Assembly: GCA_039819545.1 (NCBI GenBank)
Contig: JBCBRS010000013.1
Location: forward strand, 34,161-98,160
DNA length: 64,000 bases
Reading direction: 5' to 3'
From: CALLPQ01 sp039819545
GTDB lineage: Bacteria > Pseudomonadota > Alphaproteobacteria > Caulobacterales > Parvularculaceae
The notes under the pieces were generated by a model. That model did no database searches. It was given only the letters and a program-made list of their open reading frames with translations, and was not told the DNA's origin. A program made the position numbers and the translations under genes. This document shows, one piece after another, positions 16,729 to 25,423 of this stretch. The first letter of the stretch is position 1; every line of letters begins with the position of its first letter.

Positions 16729-19700
16729 CTAAAAGAGGAAATCGTCGGCAGACAGATCACCAATCGCCACATCCACAAGAACAAGGCGGTTCGCACCAGC
16801 GGCAATGACCGTGTTGCCCGATGAGTCGGTGGAAACGTGATTATTGATCAAGTCGGAAAAGCTCGTGATTGCACCAACTGCCGACAGATCAATTTGCTCG
16901 CCGATTTCGTCGGCGTTGAAATCCTCGATCACATCGGCGCCAAAGCCATTGGCAAAAATGAAGGTGTCAGCCCCCTCACCGCCGCGGAACCGATCCACCC
17001 CGCCGGGGCCGCCGGAGAGCACATCATCACCGCCGCCGCCAACGATAAAATCATTGCCATTGCCGCCGTTAATCACGTCGTTGCCGGTTTCACCCACAAG
17101 GAGGTCGTTGCCCGCACCGCCATTGATCGTATCGTTCCCGGAGCCACCATTAACGGTATCATTGCCATCCTGACCACTGAGCAGATCATCGCCAACGCGG
17201 CCAGCGATAAAATCATTACCCTGATTACCGAAGACGGTGTCATTGCTGTTGCCCGCATTGACGGTATCGTTCCCGGTCCCGGCAACGACGAAGTCCGCAT
17301 CCTCGCCGCTGGCGATTGCATCATTGCCATTTCCGCCAAAAATAGTGTCGCGGCCGGACGCAGCGTTGATCTCGTCATTGCCGTCACCACCATCAATCAG
17401 GTCATCGCCTACACCGGCATTCAGCGTGTCGTCACCACGATTACCGTTCAACGTGTCGTTTCCTGACGACAGGCTCAATACGTCATTACCGATACCACCA
17501 TCTGCGAAGTCATTTCCGGAACCGCCGGCAATCAGATCGTTACCGGTATTGCCAAACAGCCGGTCATTACCCGCGCCGCCATTGAGCATATCGATATCGG
17601 TCCCGCCAAACAAGAGATCGTCGCCCGCCCCGCCATTCAGCGTATCACGGTTTCCGCCCCCATTCAGCGTATCGGCCATGGCGCCACTGGTCAGGAAATC
17701 ATTACCGTCACCGCCACTCAGCGAATCGTTACCAGCCTGAGAGAACAGAAGATCGTTGCCCGCGCCGCCGCGAATGGTGTCGTTGTCGTCGCCACTGCGC
17801 AAATCATCATCGCCAGTGTTCCCGATGATAAGATCATTACCGTCCCCTGATAACGCAAAGTCATTCCCCGCTCCGCCGTCGATACGGTCATTCCCCGCCT
17901 CGCCAACAAGGGTATCGTTACCGGCCCCGCCATTCAGCGTATCATTCCCCGCCTCGCCATTCAGACCATCATCACCAGCGCCGCCGTTGACGGCATCATT
18001 GCCGAGACCCGCCGCGAGGAAGTCCTCCTCATTGGTCCCAAACAGTGTTTCCGATGCGTTGGTCCCGAGTTGCGTGATCCCTTGCAAAAAGGCTGCACCA
18101 TCACGGCCCGGCTGAACTTGGCCAAACTGTTGGGCCGCGTTTTCGTTGTAGTCAGCAAAGGCTCGGCTTTGTGCGTTTTCATCACCAAGGAACATCTGTG
18201 TACCGAAGTTCGTCCCGAATGACGGTACGCCCACGGCAAAAAAGTCATTGGCGAGCGTCCCGCCTACCCCGCGGAAGAGTTCGAGTGCGTCGCCAAGGAG
18301 AATTCCGGCCTCGTCCGACCGAACGAACTGAAGGAGGAAATCCCGAAGGACTGGCTCGTTGGTAACAGGGATAACGGCGGGGCCGCCCTCATACTGAACG
18401 AGATCAAGGTCGTAAGCCTGTCCATCTGGCGCGTTGAATAAACGTTCACCACGGATCAATCCCGCATGCGCCTGAAACTGTTCCAAAACATCCGGCAGGG
18501 TAAAGTGTAGTTCAAGCGCAAGAGAATCCGGCGCGCCCGTGAAGAGCGTACCCGACCGATAATATTCCGCCAATTCACGGTTCGCGAGTTCAAACTCTGA
18601 AGACGTTTCTCCGTTCTGAAACGCTTCCTGCGATGCCTCGACTAATCGAACAATAGACTCGCCAATATTCGACTGGCTTATAACGTTGCCGCCAAAATAC
18701 CCGGTTACGCCGAGAGAATCGATAATGTCATCAAGCGCCACATCGGGAGCATTGAGCTCAAAATAATACTCTGCCCCCTGAATAGCGGTTTGGGCAACGA
18801 ATGGATTAAAGGTCTGACCACTAAGGACCCCATTGATCCGGTCAGATTGGTCGGCGAACACTTCATGGAAGATGCTGATGATCTCCGCACTGCGATATCC
18901 GTAATAGGCAACAGCCGGAAAATCCCCGAACTGATCACCGAAATTGTCTCCCGCGGCACTGCGCTCCCCGAAAAACCTCAAGCCCTCTTCGTTCACATAA
19001 TGGAACTGATCAAATTGGGCGTTCCAGACTTCGTTGGAGTATTCCACATAGACATTCAAACGGGGGTCCAGATTATCGCGGATAAAAGTCGCAAACTGAC
19101 GAACGAAGTCATCGCTTGCCTGATGCGGAATGTTAAACCACGGATCAGCGCCTACCTGATTTGATAGGGCAACCATGATTTCTAGCGGCACACCCGTTTG
19201 AAGCCCGTCAATAAAAGACGCACCGCGCTCAATGAACGTAACAAGCTCACCTGTATCTGCGTCGCGCAAGGGTTCGCGGGTATCGGGATCGAGATAAACC
19301 GGCGTGTTAAACCCGCGTGACAGCGTTGCAAGTTCGCTCGGAGAAATACTGGGGATAAGCCCTGCAATTTCGTATTCCAGCGCCTGGTTTGACGGCAGCC
19401 CGTAAAAGGCATCGTCGACATCGGCAAGATCGCTGAATTCCCGGACATTTGAATTGTTGGTGTGCATCCAGTCCATGAAACGCAGCACGCGAAAATCTTC
19501 GATTTCCTCTAGGTAATCAGGATTGAAAATTGCACCGGCATCATGCAACGCTTCATGTTCCTCCCGCACCAGCACGAAATCTCGCAAATGATTGTTTTCG
19601 TTCACATCGTTGATGACGATGCCAACCGGAAAGCCCTCATTGTTAATATCGATGACAAGCCGTCCGGGTACGGAAAGCTCTTCTACCACATTGCCGCCGA

Positions 19701-20055
19701 ATAGACGAAAATCGCCATCGCCCTGGTAGCGGAAAACATACCGCCCCCCAATATTCGCGTCGGCGGGAATATTGTTGAACAAGGAAAGAATCGACTCAGA
19801 ACCCTCCGGCAAGCGCAGGATGTACCCGTTTTCATCAAGGAAACCGGCGCGTGCTAACTCAGAATAATCGAGCCGCTCGGTATTACCATTTTCGTCTGTG
19901 ACTTCGAACGTCCAGGCGCCTTCGATCCGCTGAACGTCGCCAATTTGCTTGAAGACGTTAATAAATGGAATTGCACTGGAATAAAACGCAACAGTTGAAA
20001 GCCCTACCGCAAGAGACGGATCCGATAAGCCGAATGCCCGATTTGTTTGTGTCAC
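16729..20055 (-). CDS. Large RTX calcium-binding protein with glycosidase-like N-terminal domain
   Basis: A 1108-residue, strongly acidic protein without a classical signal peptide. Residues ~1-660 form a non-repetitive domain. VYVEYSNEVWN puts a glutamate (E342) in the Asn-Glu context of clan GH-A acid/base residues, and LVQYEGGPAV (E556) resembles the nucleophile strand, so a TIM-barrel glycosidase fold is plausible. From ~670 to ~1030 there are about 35 nonapeptides of the GGxGxDxLx type that bind Ca2+ in a beta-roll outside the cell. The last ~75 residues are a type I secretion tail ending in DDFLF, closely similar to that of the second RTX protein. No type I exporter genes are nearby. 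Substrate unknown. Confidence 0.85.
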   Translation of the reverse strand: MTQTNRAFGLSDPSLAVGLSTVAFYSSAIPFINVFKQIGDVQRIEGAWTFEVTDENGNTERLDYSELARAGFLDENGYILRLPEGSESILSLFNNIPADANIGGRYVFRYQGDGDFRLFGGNVVEELSVPGRLVIDINNEGFPVGIVINDVNENNHLRDFVLVREEHEALHDAGAIFNPDYLEEIEDFRVLRFMDWMHTNNSNVREFSDLADVDDAFYGLPSNQALEYEIAGLIPSISPSELATLSRGFNTPVYLDPDTREPLRDADTGELVTFIERGASFIDGLQTGVPLEIMVALSNQVGADPWFNIPHQASDDFVRQFATFIRDNLDPRLNVYVEYSNEVWNAQFDQFHYVNEEGLRFFGERSAAGDNFGDQFGDFPAVAYYGYRSAEIISIFHEVFADQSDRINGVLSGQTFNPFVAQTAIQGAEYYFELNAPDVALDDIIDSLGVTGYFGGNVISQSNIGESIVRLVEASQEAFQNGETSSEFELANRELAEYYRSGTLFTGAPDSLALELHFTLPDVLEQFQAHAGLIRGERLFNAPDGQAYDLDLVQYEGGPAVIPVTNEPVLRDFLLQFVRSDEAGILLGDALELFRGVGGTLANDFFAVGVPSFGTNFGTQMFLGDENAQSRAFADYNENAAQQFGQVQPGRDGAAFLQGITQLGTNASETLFGTNEEDFLAAGLGNDAVNGGAGDDGLNGEAGNDTLNGGAGNDTLVGEAGNDRIDGGAGNDFALSGDGNDLIIGNTGDDDLRSGDDNDTIRGGAGNDLLFSQAGNDSLSGGDGNDFLTSGAMADTLNGGGNRDTLNGGAGDDLLFGGTDIDMLNGGAGNDRLFGNTGNDLIAGGSGNDFADGGIGNDVLSLSSGNDTLNGNRGDDTLNAGVGDDLIDGGDGNDEINAASGRDTIFGGNGNDAIASGEDADFVVAGTGNDTVNAGNSNDTVFGNQGNDFIAGRVGDDLLSGQDGNDTVNGGSGNDTINGGAGNDLLVGETGNDVINGGNGNDFIVGGGGDDVLSGGPGGVDRFRGGEGADTFIFANGFGADVIEDFNADEIGEQIDLSAVGAITSFSDLINNHVSTDSSGNTVIAAGANRLVLVDVAIGDLSADDFLF

Positions 20056-20085
20056 AATGATCTTCCTTCATACTCAGCGCTGGTG

Positions 20086-20430
20086 ATGCCCATAAAAACA
20101 CCAGAGGCCGAAATTGGTTTGGGGCACACCCCGATGTTGGTTAACGAGACGCCCGACTTGCCGCCACTTGAACGAAGTTTTATTGCGAATTCAAGGCTAT
20201 TCTCAGGCTTGAAATGGCAAGACGTTGATCGCATTGCCGCAACAAACGGCGTGAGTCTACGCCTCTCGGAGGGACGGGCTCTGTGCGCGAGCACCCCAAC
20301 TGAGAACGGATATCTCAACTCTAACCTTTTGATTTCGAACAAAAAAACCTCGGCCCGCTCAAAAAGAGCGGGCCGAGTACCGGATGATAAAATCATACCG
20401 GCTTGGGGGGGAGATCGTAAAACCTTGTAG
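20086..20430 (+). pseudogene. Possible Crp/Fnr-type fragment, divergent from the RTX gene
   Basis: A 114-residue open frame. The stretch RLFSGLKWQDVDRIAATNG followed by LRLSEGRALCAST resembles the first ~45 residues of a cyclic-nucleotide-binding domain (LFxxLxxxDxxxLA...xxGxxL), but nothing after it fits: the frame then runs through a hairpin terminator of the opposite strand. If real, it is the remnant of a Crp-like regulator. It could also be chance coding in an intergenic region; no clear ribosome-binding site precedes the ATG. Confidence 0.25.
20341..20377 (-). terminator. Strong intrinsic terminator, minus strand
   Basis: CTCGGCCCGCTC, a 5-base loop and GAGCGGGCCGAG form a perfect 12-bp stem; read on the minus strand it is followed by seven T. 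It ends transcription arriving from higher coordinates, yet the rplQ operon already has its own terminator 220 bp earlier. No protein gene lies between the two. Confidence 0.85.
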
Positions 20431-20597
20431 AACGGGCGCAATAATATCGTAGTGCAGCGGGCTCTTGTGAAACCTTACACTACAGTACTCACATTTTTTG
20501 ACAAATCGCGCTCCCCAGTTCTCTCCTTCTGAAACATTAACCATTAGAGAGATGGCAAACAAGATTTAATTGGCTGTCGACCCAGAAAAAGACCCAT

Positions 20598-20634
20598 AAA
20601 AAAGCCACCAGAAACCGGAATGATCACTGGCGGC
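20598..20634 (-). terminator. Terminator of the ribosomal/rpoA/rplQ operon
   Basis: On the minus strand GCCGCCAG and CTGGTGGC form an 8-bp stem (one G-U pair) around a 15-base loop, followed by six T. It lies 27 bp after the rplQ stop, where the alpha operon should end. Confidence 0.8.
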
Positions 20635-20660
20635 CAATTGATTTCCTAATGGCGGGAAGT

Positions 20661-21098
20661 TTATTCCTCGTCACCACCGGCCTCTTCGGCAGTGGGCCCG
20701 GAGTCAAGGCCTTTGGCGCTTTCATCACGGTCTACAAACTCAATCACCGCCATCGGCGCATTATCGCCGTGGCGAAAACCGGCCTTCATGACCCGGACAT
20801 AGCCGCCGTCACGCTCCATGTAGCGCGGGCCAATGGTCTCAAAAAGCTTCTTTGCCATATCGCGATCACGAATGCGTGAGACCGCGAGCCGACGCAGATG
20901 CAGCGCCCGCGTCTCATCATTTTTCGCGTGCTTTGCCAACGTCACCAGCTTCTCCACGATGGGGCGTAACTCCTTTGCTTTGGGCAAAGTTGTAACGATC
21001 TGCTCGTGCTTGATTAGCGATGTGGCCATATTGGCAAACATAGCTTTCCGGTGCTCGTGGGTCCGGTTCAGTTTGCGATGGGCGAGACCATGGCGCAT
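20661..21098 (-). CDS. rplQ: 50S ribosomal protein L17
   Basis: A 145-residue L17, beginning MRHGLAHRKLNRTHEHRKAMFANM, the nearly invariant N-terminus, with VTLAKHAKNDE and GGYVRVMKAGFRHGDNAPMAVIE later. The last ~15 residues are a Glu/Gly-rich tail, common in alphaproteobacterial L17. It is the final gene of the alpha operon, 30 bp after rpoA, and is followed by a terminator at 20598-20634. Confidence 0.97.
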   Translation of the reverse strand: MRHGLAHRKLNRTHEHRKAMFANMATSLIKHEQIVTTLPKAKELRPIVEKLVTLAKHAKNDETRALHLRRLAVSRIRDRDMAKKLFETIGPRYMERDGGYVRVMKAGFRHGDNAPMAVIEFVDRDESAKGLDSGPTAEEAGGDEE

Positions 21099-21128
21099 GG
21101 CGTTACTCCTCAGGTGGGGGACGTACCC

Positions 21129-22139
21129 CTATTCGTCATATTTTTTGGCAAGTTCTTCGATATTATCCGGTGGCCAGTCGGGTACTTCCATACCCAGATG
21201 CAGGCCCAAACCAGCAAGGATTTCCTTGATTTCGTTCAGCGATTTGCGTCCGAAGTTTGGGGTACGGAGCATTTCGCCTTCGGTTTTCTGAATCAGGTCA
21301 CCGATGTAAACAATGTTATCGTTTTTCAGGCAATTTGCAGAGCGTACGGACAGTTCCAACTCGTCAACCTTGCGCAGAAGCGCCGGGTTAAACGGCAGCT
21401 CTTCGCGCATGGCTTCTGCGCTGTCCTTCTTGGGCTCGTCAAAGTTAACGAATATCTGCAACTGGTCCTGCAAAATACGCGCAGAAAACGCAGCGGCATC
21501 TTCCGGAGAAATGGATCCATCGGTCTCAATCTCTAGGATCAGGCGATCATAATCCAGGATCTGTCCTTCGCGTGTATTTTCAACCCGGTACGCGACCCGG
21601 GTAACGGGGCTGTAAAGACTGTCCACCGGGATCAGGCCAATAGGCGCATCATCGGGACGGTTGCGATCGGCGGGCACATACCCCTTACCGATATTCACCG
21701 TCAGTTCCATGCGCAGGGACGCGCCCTCATCGAGCGTGCAAATCACATGGTCTTTATTGAGGATTTCAACCGCAGAGGTTTCTTCAATATCGCCAGCGGT
21801 CACGGGACCCGGCGTATCTTTACGCAGCACAAGACGACGCGGGCCATCAGCATGCATACGCAAGGCAAGCTGTTTGATGTTCAGGACAATGTCAGTGACG
21901 TCCTCGCGCACGCCCTGAATAGATGAAAACTCGTGGACAACGCCGTCCACCTGAATAGAGGTTACCGCGGCGCCCTGCAGCGACGACATCAAAATACGGC
22001 GCAAGGAGTTACCGAGCGTCAGGCCAAAGCCGCGCTCCAGCGGCTGCGCCACAAGGGTCGCGCGTTTATTGGGATCGGCGCCAAAAGAGACGTCGAGTTT
22101 GTTAGGCTTGATCAATTCCTGCCAGTTTCGTTCGAGCAC
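21129..22139 (-). CDS. rpoA: RNA polymerase subunit alpha
   Basis: A 336-residue alpha subunit, which dimerises to nucleate RNA polymerase assembly. The start is the GTG at 22139 (VLERNWQELIKPNKL...), preceded by GGAG and matching the alphaproteobacterial N-terminus; a longer frame upstream lacks support. The N-terminal domain contains ERGFGLTLGNSLRRILMSSLQG (dimer interface). The C-terminal domain contains ELSVRSANCLKNDNIVYIGDL and LNEIKEILAGLGLHLGM, which contact UP elements and activators. It lies between rpsK and rplQ as usual. Confidence 0.97.
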   Translation of the reverse strand: MLERNWQELIKPNKLDVSFGADPNKRATLVAQPLERGFGLTLGNSLRRILMSSLQGAAVTSIQVDGVVHEFSSIQGVREDVTDIVLNIKQLALRMHADGPRRLVLRKDTPGPVTAGDIEETSAVEILNKDHVICTLDEGASLRMELTVNIGKGYVPADRNRPDDAPIGLIPVDSLYSPVTRVAYRVENTREGQILDYDRLILEIETDGSISPEDAAAFSARILQDQLQIFVNFDEPKKDSAEAMREELPFNPALLRKVDELELSVRSANCLKNDNIVYIGDLIQKTEGEMLRTPNFGRKSLNEIKEILAGLGLHLGMEVPDWPPDNIEELAKKYDE

Positions 22140-22247
22140 GTGGGGTGTCTCCGTCTGGTTAAATCGGGGCGCGCCATGGTGTAGGACGCCAACCGGTTGG
22201 GCTATGGGCAATTCCAAAAAAATGCCCGGTGTGCGGGCATCAAAAAC

Positions 22248-22643
22248 TCAGACCCGGCGACGTTTGCGCGGGCGGCAACCATTATGGGGGATAGGGGTTA
22301 CATCGCGGATCACATTTACCGTCAGGCCGGCCGCCTGCAGCGCGCGCAAAGCGCTTTCGCGGCCTGAGCCCGGGCCCATGACATCCACGTTCACGGTCTT
22401 GAGACCATGTTCCATGGCTTTCTTTGCAGCGTCCTCAGCAGCAAGCTGTGCCGCATAGGGCGTTGATTTGCGCGAGCCCTTGAACCCCATTACGCCAGCC
22501 GATGACCAGGAAATTGCATTACCCTGTTCATCGGAAATCGTAATCATTGTGTTGTTAAAGGAGGCGTTCACATGCACCACGCCCGATGAGATATTCTTTC
22601 TCTCACGGCGCCGCACACGGCTGCTGGTTGGCGATTTTGCCAT
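22248..22643 (-). CDS. rpsK: 30S ribosomal protein S11
   Basis: A 131-residue S11, with NISSGVVHVNASFNNTMITI near the start and the C-terminal PIPHNGCRPRKRRRV. The protein lies on the platform of the small subunit, close to the E site and the Shine-Dalgarno helix. It is 27 bp downstream of rpsM and 108 bp upstream of rpoA. Confidence 0.97.
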   Translation of the reverse strand: MAKSPTSSRVRRRERKNISSGVVHVNASFNNTMITISDEQGNAISWSSAGVMGFKGSRKSTPYAAQLAAEDAAKKAMEHGLKTVNVDVMGPGSGRESALRALQAAGLTVNVIRDVTPIPHNGCRPRKRRRV

Positions 22644-22670
22644 GGGCTTAATCCTTGAAAGTAAGGCCGG

Positions 22671-23039
22671 TTATTTTTTCTTACCGGCGATGGGTTTGGC
22701 AGGCCCCTTGCGGGTCCGGGCATTGGTGTGGGTCCGCTGGCCGCGCACGGGCAGACCACGGCGGTGCCGCAACCCGCGATAAGAGCCCTGGTCCATCAGG
22801 CGTTTGATATTCACAGCAACTTCGCGGCGCAGATCCCCTTCCACGAGATAATCACGGTCAATGGCCTCGCGAATGCGCAGGACTTCCGCGTCCGACAATT
22901 CGTTGACCCGGCGGTGCAGAGCGATACCGGTGGTCTCACAAATCTCCAGCGCCTTCGTCGCGCCGATACCGTGAATATACCGAAGCGCGATGGGAACACG
23001 CTTGTTGGTGGGAATGTTTACACCTGCAATACGGGCCAC
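22671..23039 (-). CDS. rpsM: 30S ribosomal protein S13
   Basis: A 122-residue S13 that binds the head of the small subunit and bridges to L5. I place the start at the GTG at 23039 (VARIAGVNIPTNKRV), preceded by AGAGGTAAGG, not at codons further upstream. The helix-hairpin-helix segment RYIHGIGATKALEI and the basic tail HRRGLPVRGQRTHTNARTRKG are complete. It is the first gene of the alpha operon, 270 bp from adk. Confidence 0.96.
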   Translation of the reverse strand: MARIAGVNIPTNKRVPIALRYIHGIGATKALEICETTGIALHRRVNELSDAEVLRIREAIDRDYLVEGDLRREVAVNIKRLMDQGSYRGLRHRRGLPVRGQRTHTNARTRKGPAKPIAGKKK

Positions 23040-23310
23040 GGGCCTTACCTCTTTTTCTCTGTTGTTCGCGGCGCCAGCTTTAACCGGCACAAATACGAAA
23101 AGCTGCCAAAAGTGCAGTCGATCTTTGGCGCTCGGTAAGCGCCCAGTTATCATCTACACTGTGACAGGAAGCGCGGTTGTATCCCCGCCGCAAACCTGTC
23201 GTCAACTCATATGACCCTTGAAAAAGGGCAAAATTCTAACCTTTTTTCGGACCCGGCGCGCCGTTTCCTACCTCTGGCCCGGTACGGCCTAGACACCAGC
23301 CACATGTCGC

Positions 23311-23898
23311 TTAAGGGACGCCGTCCAAAATGGCATCAATTTCGGCGGCAACAGTCTCTATTGTTCCCATACCGTCGACCTTGCGCAGCTTTCCTTGCCC
23401 AAAATAGTACGGGATGAGAGGCGCAGTCTGGTCGCGATAGACTTTTTGGCGATGGCGGAACGTGTCCTCATTATCGTCATCGCGGATGGTACCGCCAGCG
23501 GCCTTTGTATCGGCAACCCGCTGGTTCAGGCGCGCCACAAGTTCGTCTTCATCAACAACCAGTTCAATAACGACATCAACCTTGCGCCCGCGTTCTGACA
23601 GGACACGGTCAATCATTTCCGCCTGACCCACAGTGCGTACCGCACCGTCGAGGATGAAGCCCTCTTTGCAATCGTCCGTATCGATCCTGTTGGTTAGCAC
23701 CTGCTCTATAATCTCATCGGAGATTAAATCGCCGCGCGCCATGATGGCCTTCGCCTCTAAACCCAGCGGCGTGCCCTTTTCAATCTCTGCACGGAACATA
23801 TCGCCCGTGGCAAGTTGGGGAATGCCGTGTTTTTCAACAAGGCGTTTTGACTGGGTGCCTTTACCGGCACCGGGTGGGCCGAGCAGAATTAGGATCAT
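23311..23898 (-). CDS. adk: Adenylate kinase, short-LID form
   Basis: A 195-residue enzyme interconverting ATP, ADP and AMP. The P-loop GPPGAGKGTQ (residues 7-16) and ATGDMFR are complete. The LID is short (TIRDDDNED) with no zinc cysteines, as in other alphaproteobacterial enzymes. The AMP-binding motif, normally DGFPRT, reads DGAVRT (about residue 84): the arginine is kept but Phe-Pro is replaced by Ala-Val. Its ATG overlaps the secY stop by 4 bp, the classic secY-adk order. Confidence 0.95.
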   Translation of the reverse strand: MILILLGPPGAGKGTQSKRLVEKHGIPQLATGDMFRAEIEKGTPLGLEAKAIMARGDLISDEIIEQVLTNRIDTDDCKEGFILDGAVRTVGQAEMIDRVLSERGRKVDVVIELVVDEDELVARLNQRVADTKAAGGTIRDDDNEDTFRHRQKVYRDQTAPLIPYYFGQGKLRKVDGMGTIETVAAEIDAILDGVP

Positions 23899-25232
23899 CG
23901 GCGGCGCCCTCCCCGTAATTTAGACTTCTTGATCAGGCTTTCATATTGCTGGGCAACGAGATGCCCCTGAATTTGCCCCACGGTATCGAGCGTTACCGAA
24001 ACCACAATCAGGAGTGAGGTACCGCCTATGTAAACCGGGATGGAGGAATAGTTCATCCGCAGCAATTCCGGCAGTAGACAGACAAAAGCAAGATAAGCTG
24101 CTCCGATGAACGTTAGCCGGGTCACCACATAGTCAAGATATTCCGCCGTGCGTGGTCCCGGACGATAGCCCTGAATAAAGCCACCGTTCTTTTTCAGATT
24201 GTCGGCAACTTCCTCCGTATTGAACACAACAGAGGTATAGACGAAGGCAAACAAAACGATCCCGATACCGTAGGTCAGGATGTAGGCCAGCTTGCCTGGC
24301 TCAAACATCAACGCCACAGTCTGCAGCCATTCAGGTGAATTATCGCCGACCGCCGATGTCATTGTTACGGGCAACAACAAAATCGATGATGCAAAGATAG
24401 GCGGGATCACACCGGAGATATTCAGTTTCAACGGCAGGTGCGATTTTTCCCCTTGCGTCATGCGATTGCCCACCTGACGCCGTGGATATTGTACCAGCAG
24501 CCGTCGTTGCGATCGTTCGATAAATACAACAAACGCAATGAGCAAAAGGCAAAGGACAATAACCAGCAAAACAATCGCTGGCGGCAAACCACCTGCCCGG
24601 CCCTGATCCAGAAGACCAATGGCCGCCCGCGGCAACTCCGCAACGATCCCTGCAAAAATGATTAGGGAAACACCATTGCCTATCCCGCGCGATGTAATTT
24701 GTTCACCCAGCCACAACAGGAACATCACACCGCCCACCAGGCTAACCACGGTGGTTAACAGGAAGAACGGGCCCGGATTGGTGACGACCCCTTCCTGGGA
24801 CTGGAGGTTAACGGCAATGAAAAACCCCTGTACCGTCGCTAAAAGAACAGTGAGATAGCGCGTGTACTGATTGATCTGTCGACGCCCTTGCTCACCCTCT
24901 TTTTTGATGGCTTCAAGCGATGGGATCACAGCCGTCATCAACTGCATGATGATCGACGCTGAAATATAAGGCATGATATTCAGCGCAAAGATTGCCATCC
25001 GTTCAACGGCGCCGCCGGCAAAAATGTTTAGCGTTGCCAACAGGCCGCCCGATTGAGTACCGAAAGCGTTGGAATAGGCGTCTGAGTCGATACCAGGCAA
25101 CGGCACGAACGTGCCGAAGCGATAAACGATGAGCGCGCCAAGCGCGAATAAGAGACGTTTTTTAAGTTCATCGGCCTTGGCAAACGATTCAAGACTGATA
25201 TTGGAGGCAAACTGTTCCGCTGCTGATGTCAT
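23895..25232 (-). CDS. secY: Protein translocase subunit SecY
   Basis: A 445-residue inner-membrane channel subunit with ten membrane helices, which with SecE and SecG exports unfolded proteins. It has PLPGID near residue 47, the plug-region INIFAGGA-like segment LNIFAGGAVERMAIFALNIMPYISASIIMQL, and the cytoplasmic loop FIERSQRRLLVQYPRR (about 235-250). The C-terminus is lysine/arginine-rich. It is separated from rplO by 191 bp, longer than the close spacing usual in the spc operon. Confidence 0.97.
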   Translation of the reverse strand: MTSAAEQFASNISLESFAKADELKKRLLFALGALIVYRFGTFVPLPGIDSDAYSNAFGTQSGGLLATLNIFAGGAVERMAIFALNIMPYISASIIMQLMTAVIPSLEAIKKEGEQGRRQINQYTRYLTVLLATVQGFFIAVNLQSQEGVVTNPGPFFLLTTVVSLVGGVMFLLWLGEQITSRGIGNGVSLIIFAGIVAELPRAAIGLLDQGRAGGLPPAIVLLVIVLCLLLIAFVVFIERSQRRLLVQYPRRQVGNRMTQGEKSHLPLKLNISGVIPPIFASSILLLPVTMTSAVGDNSPEWLQTVALMFEPGKLAYILTYGIGIVLFAFVYTSVVFNTEEVADNLKKNGGFIQGYRPGPRTAEYLDYVVTRLTFIGAAYLAFVCLLPELLRMNYSSIPVYIGGTSLLIVVSVTLDTVGQIQGHLVAQQYESLIKKSKLRGGRRR

Positions 25233-25423
25233 GGTCTCTTGCCACCTTGTCTTTCGCCGCCGTGTCCGGTCCCCAGAGCGCTTTAATCACTCGAACGGTT
25301 TTCCCCACGCGGCCAGTACCCATTATCCTGCCGCGCTGCGCGCGAACCTCACGCTATGTGTGGATCAATCCAGTGTTTTCAACCGGCCAGCCCATCACCG
25401 TCCTGGCCGATCTCGAACGCGGG

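Noticed and set aside
16837..17740. Long plus-strand open frames opposite the RTX repeats (also 48432-49226 and 49416-50291)
   Set aside because: They are a by-product of the repetitive GGxGxD codons read in antisense; no ribosome-binding site and low-complexity products.
20052..20441. 129-codon minus-strand open frame upstream of the RTX gene
   Set aside because: It spans a strong terminator and overlaps the opposite frame; no coding signature.
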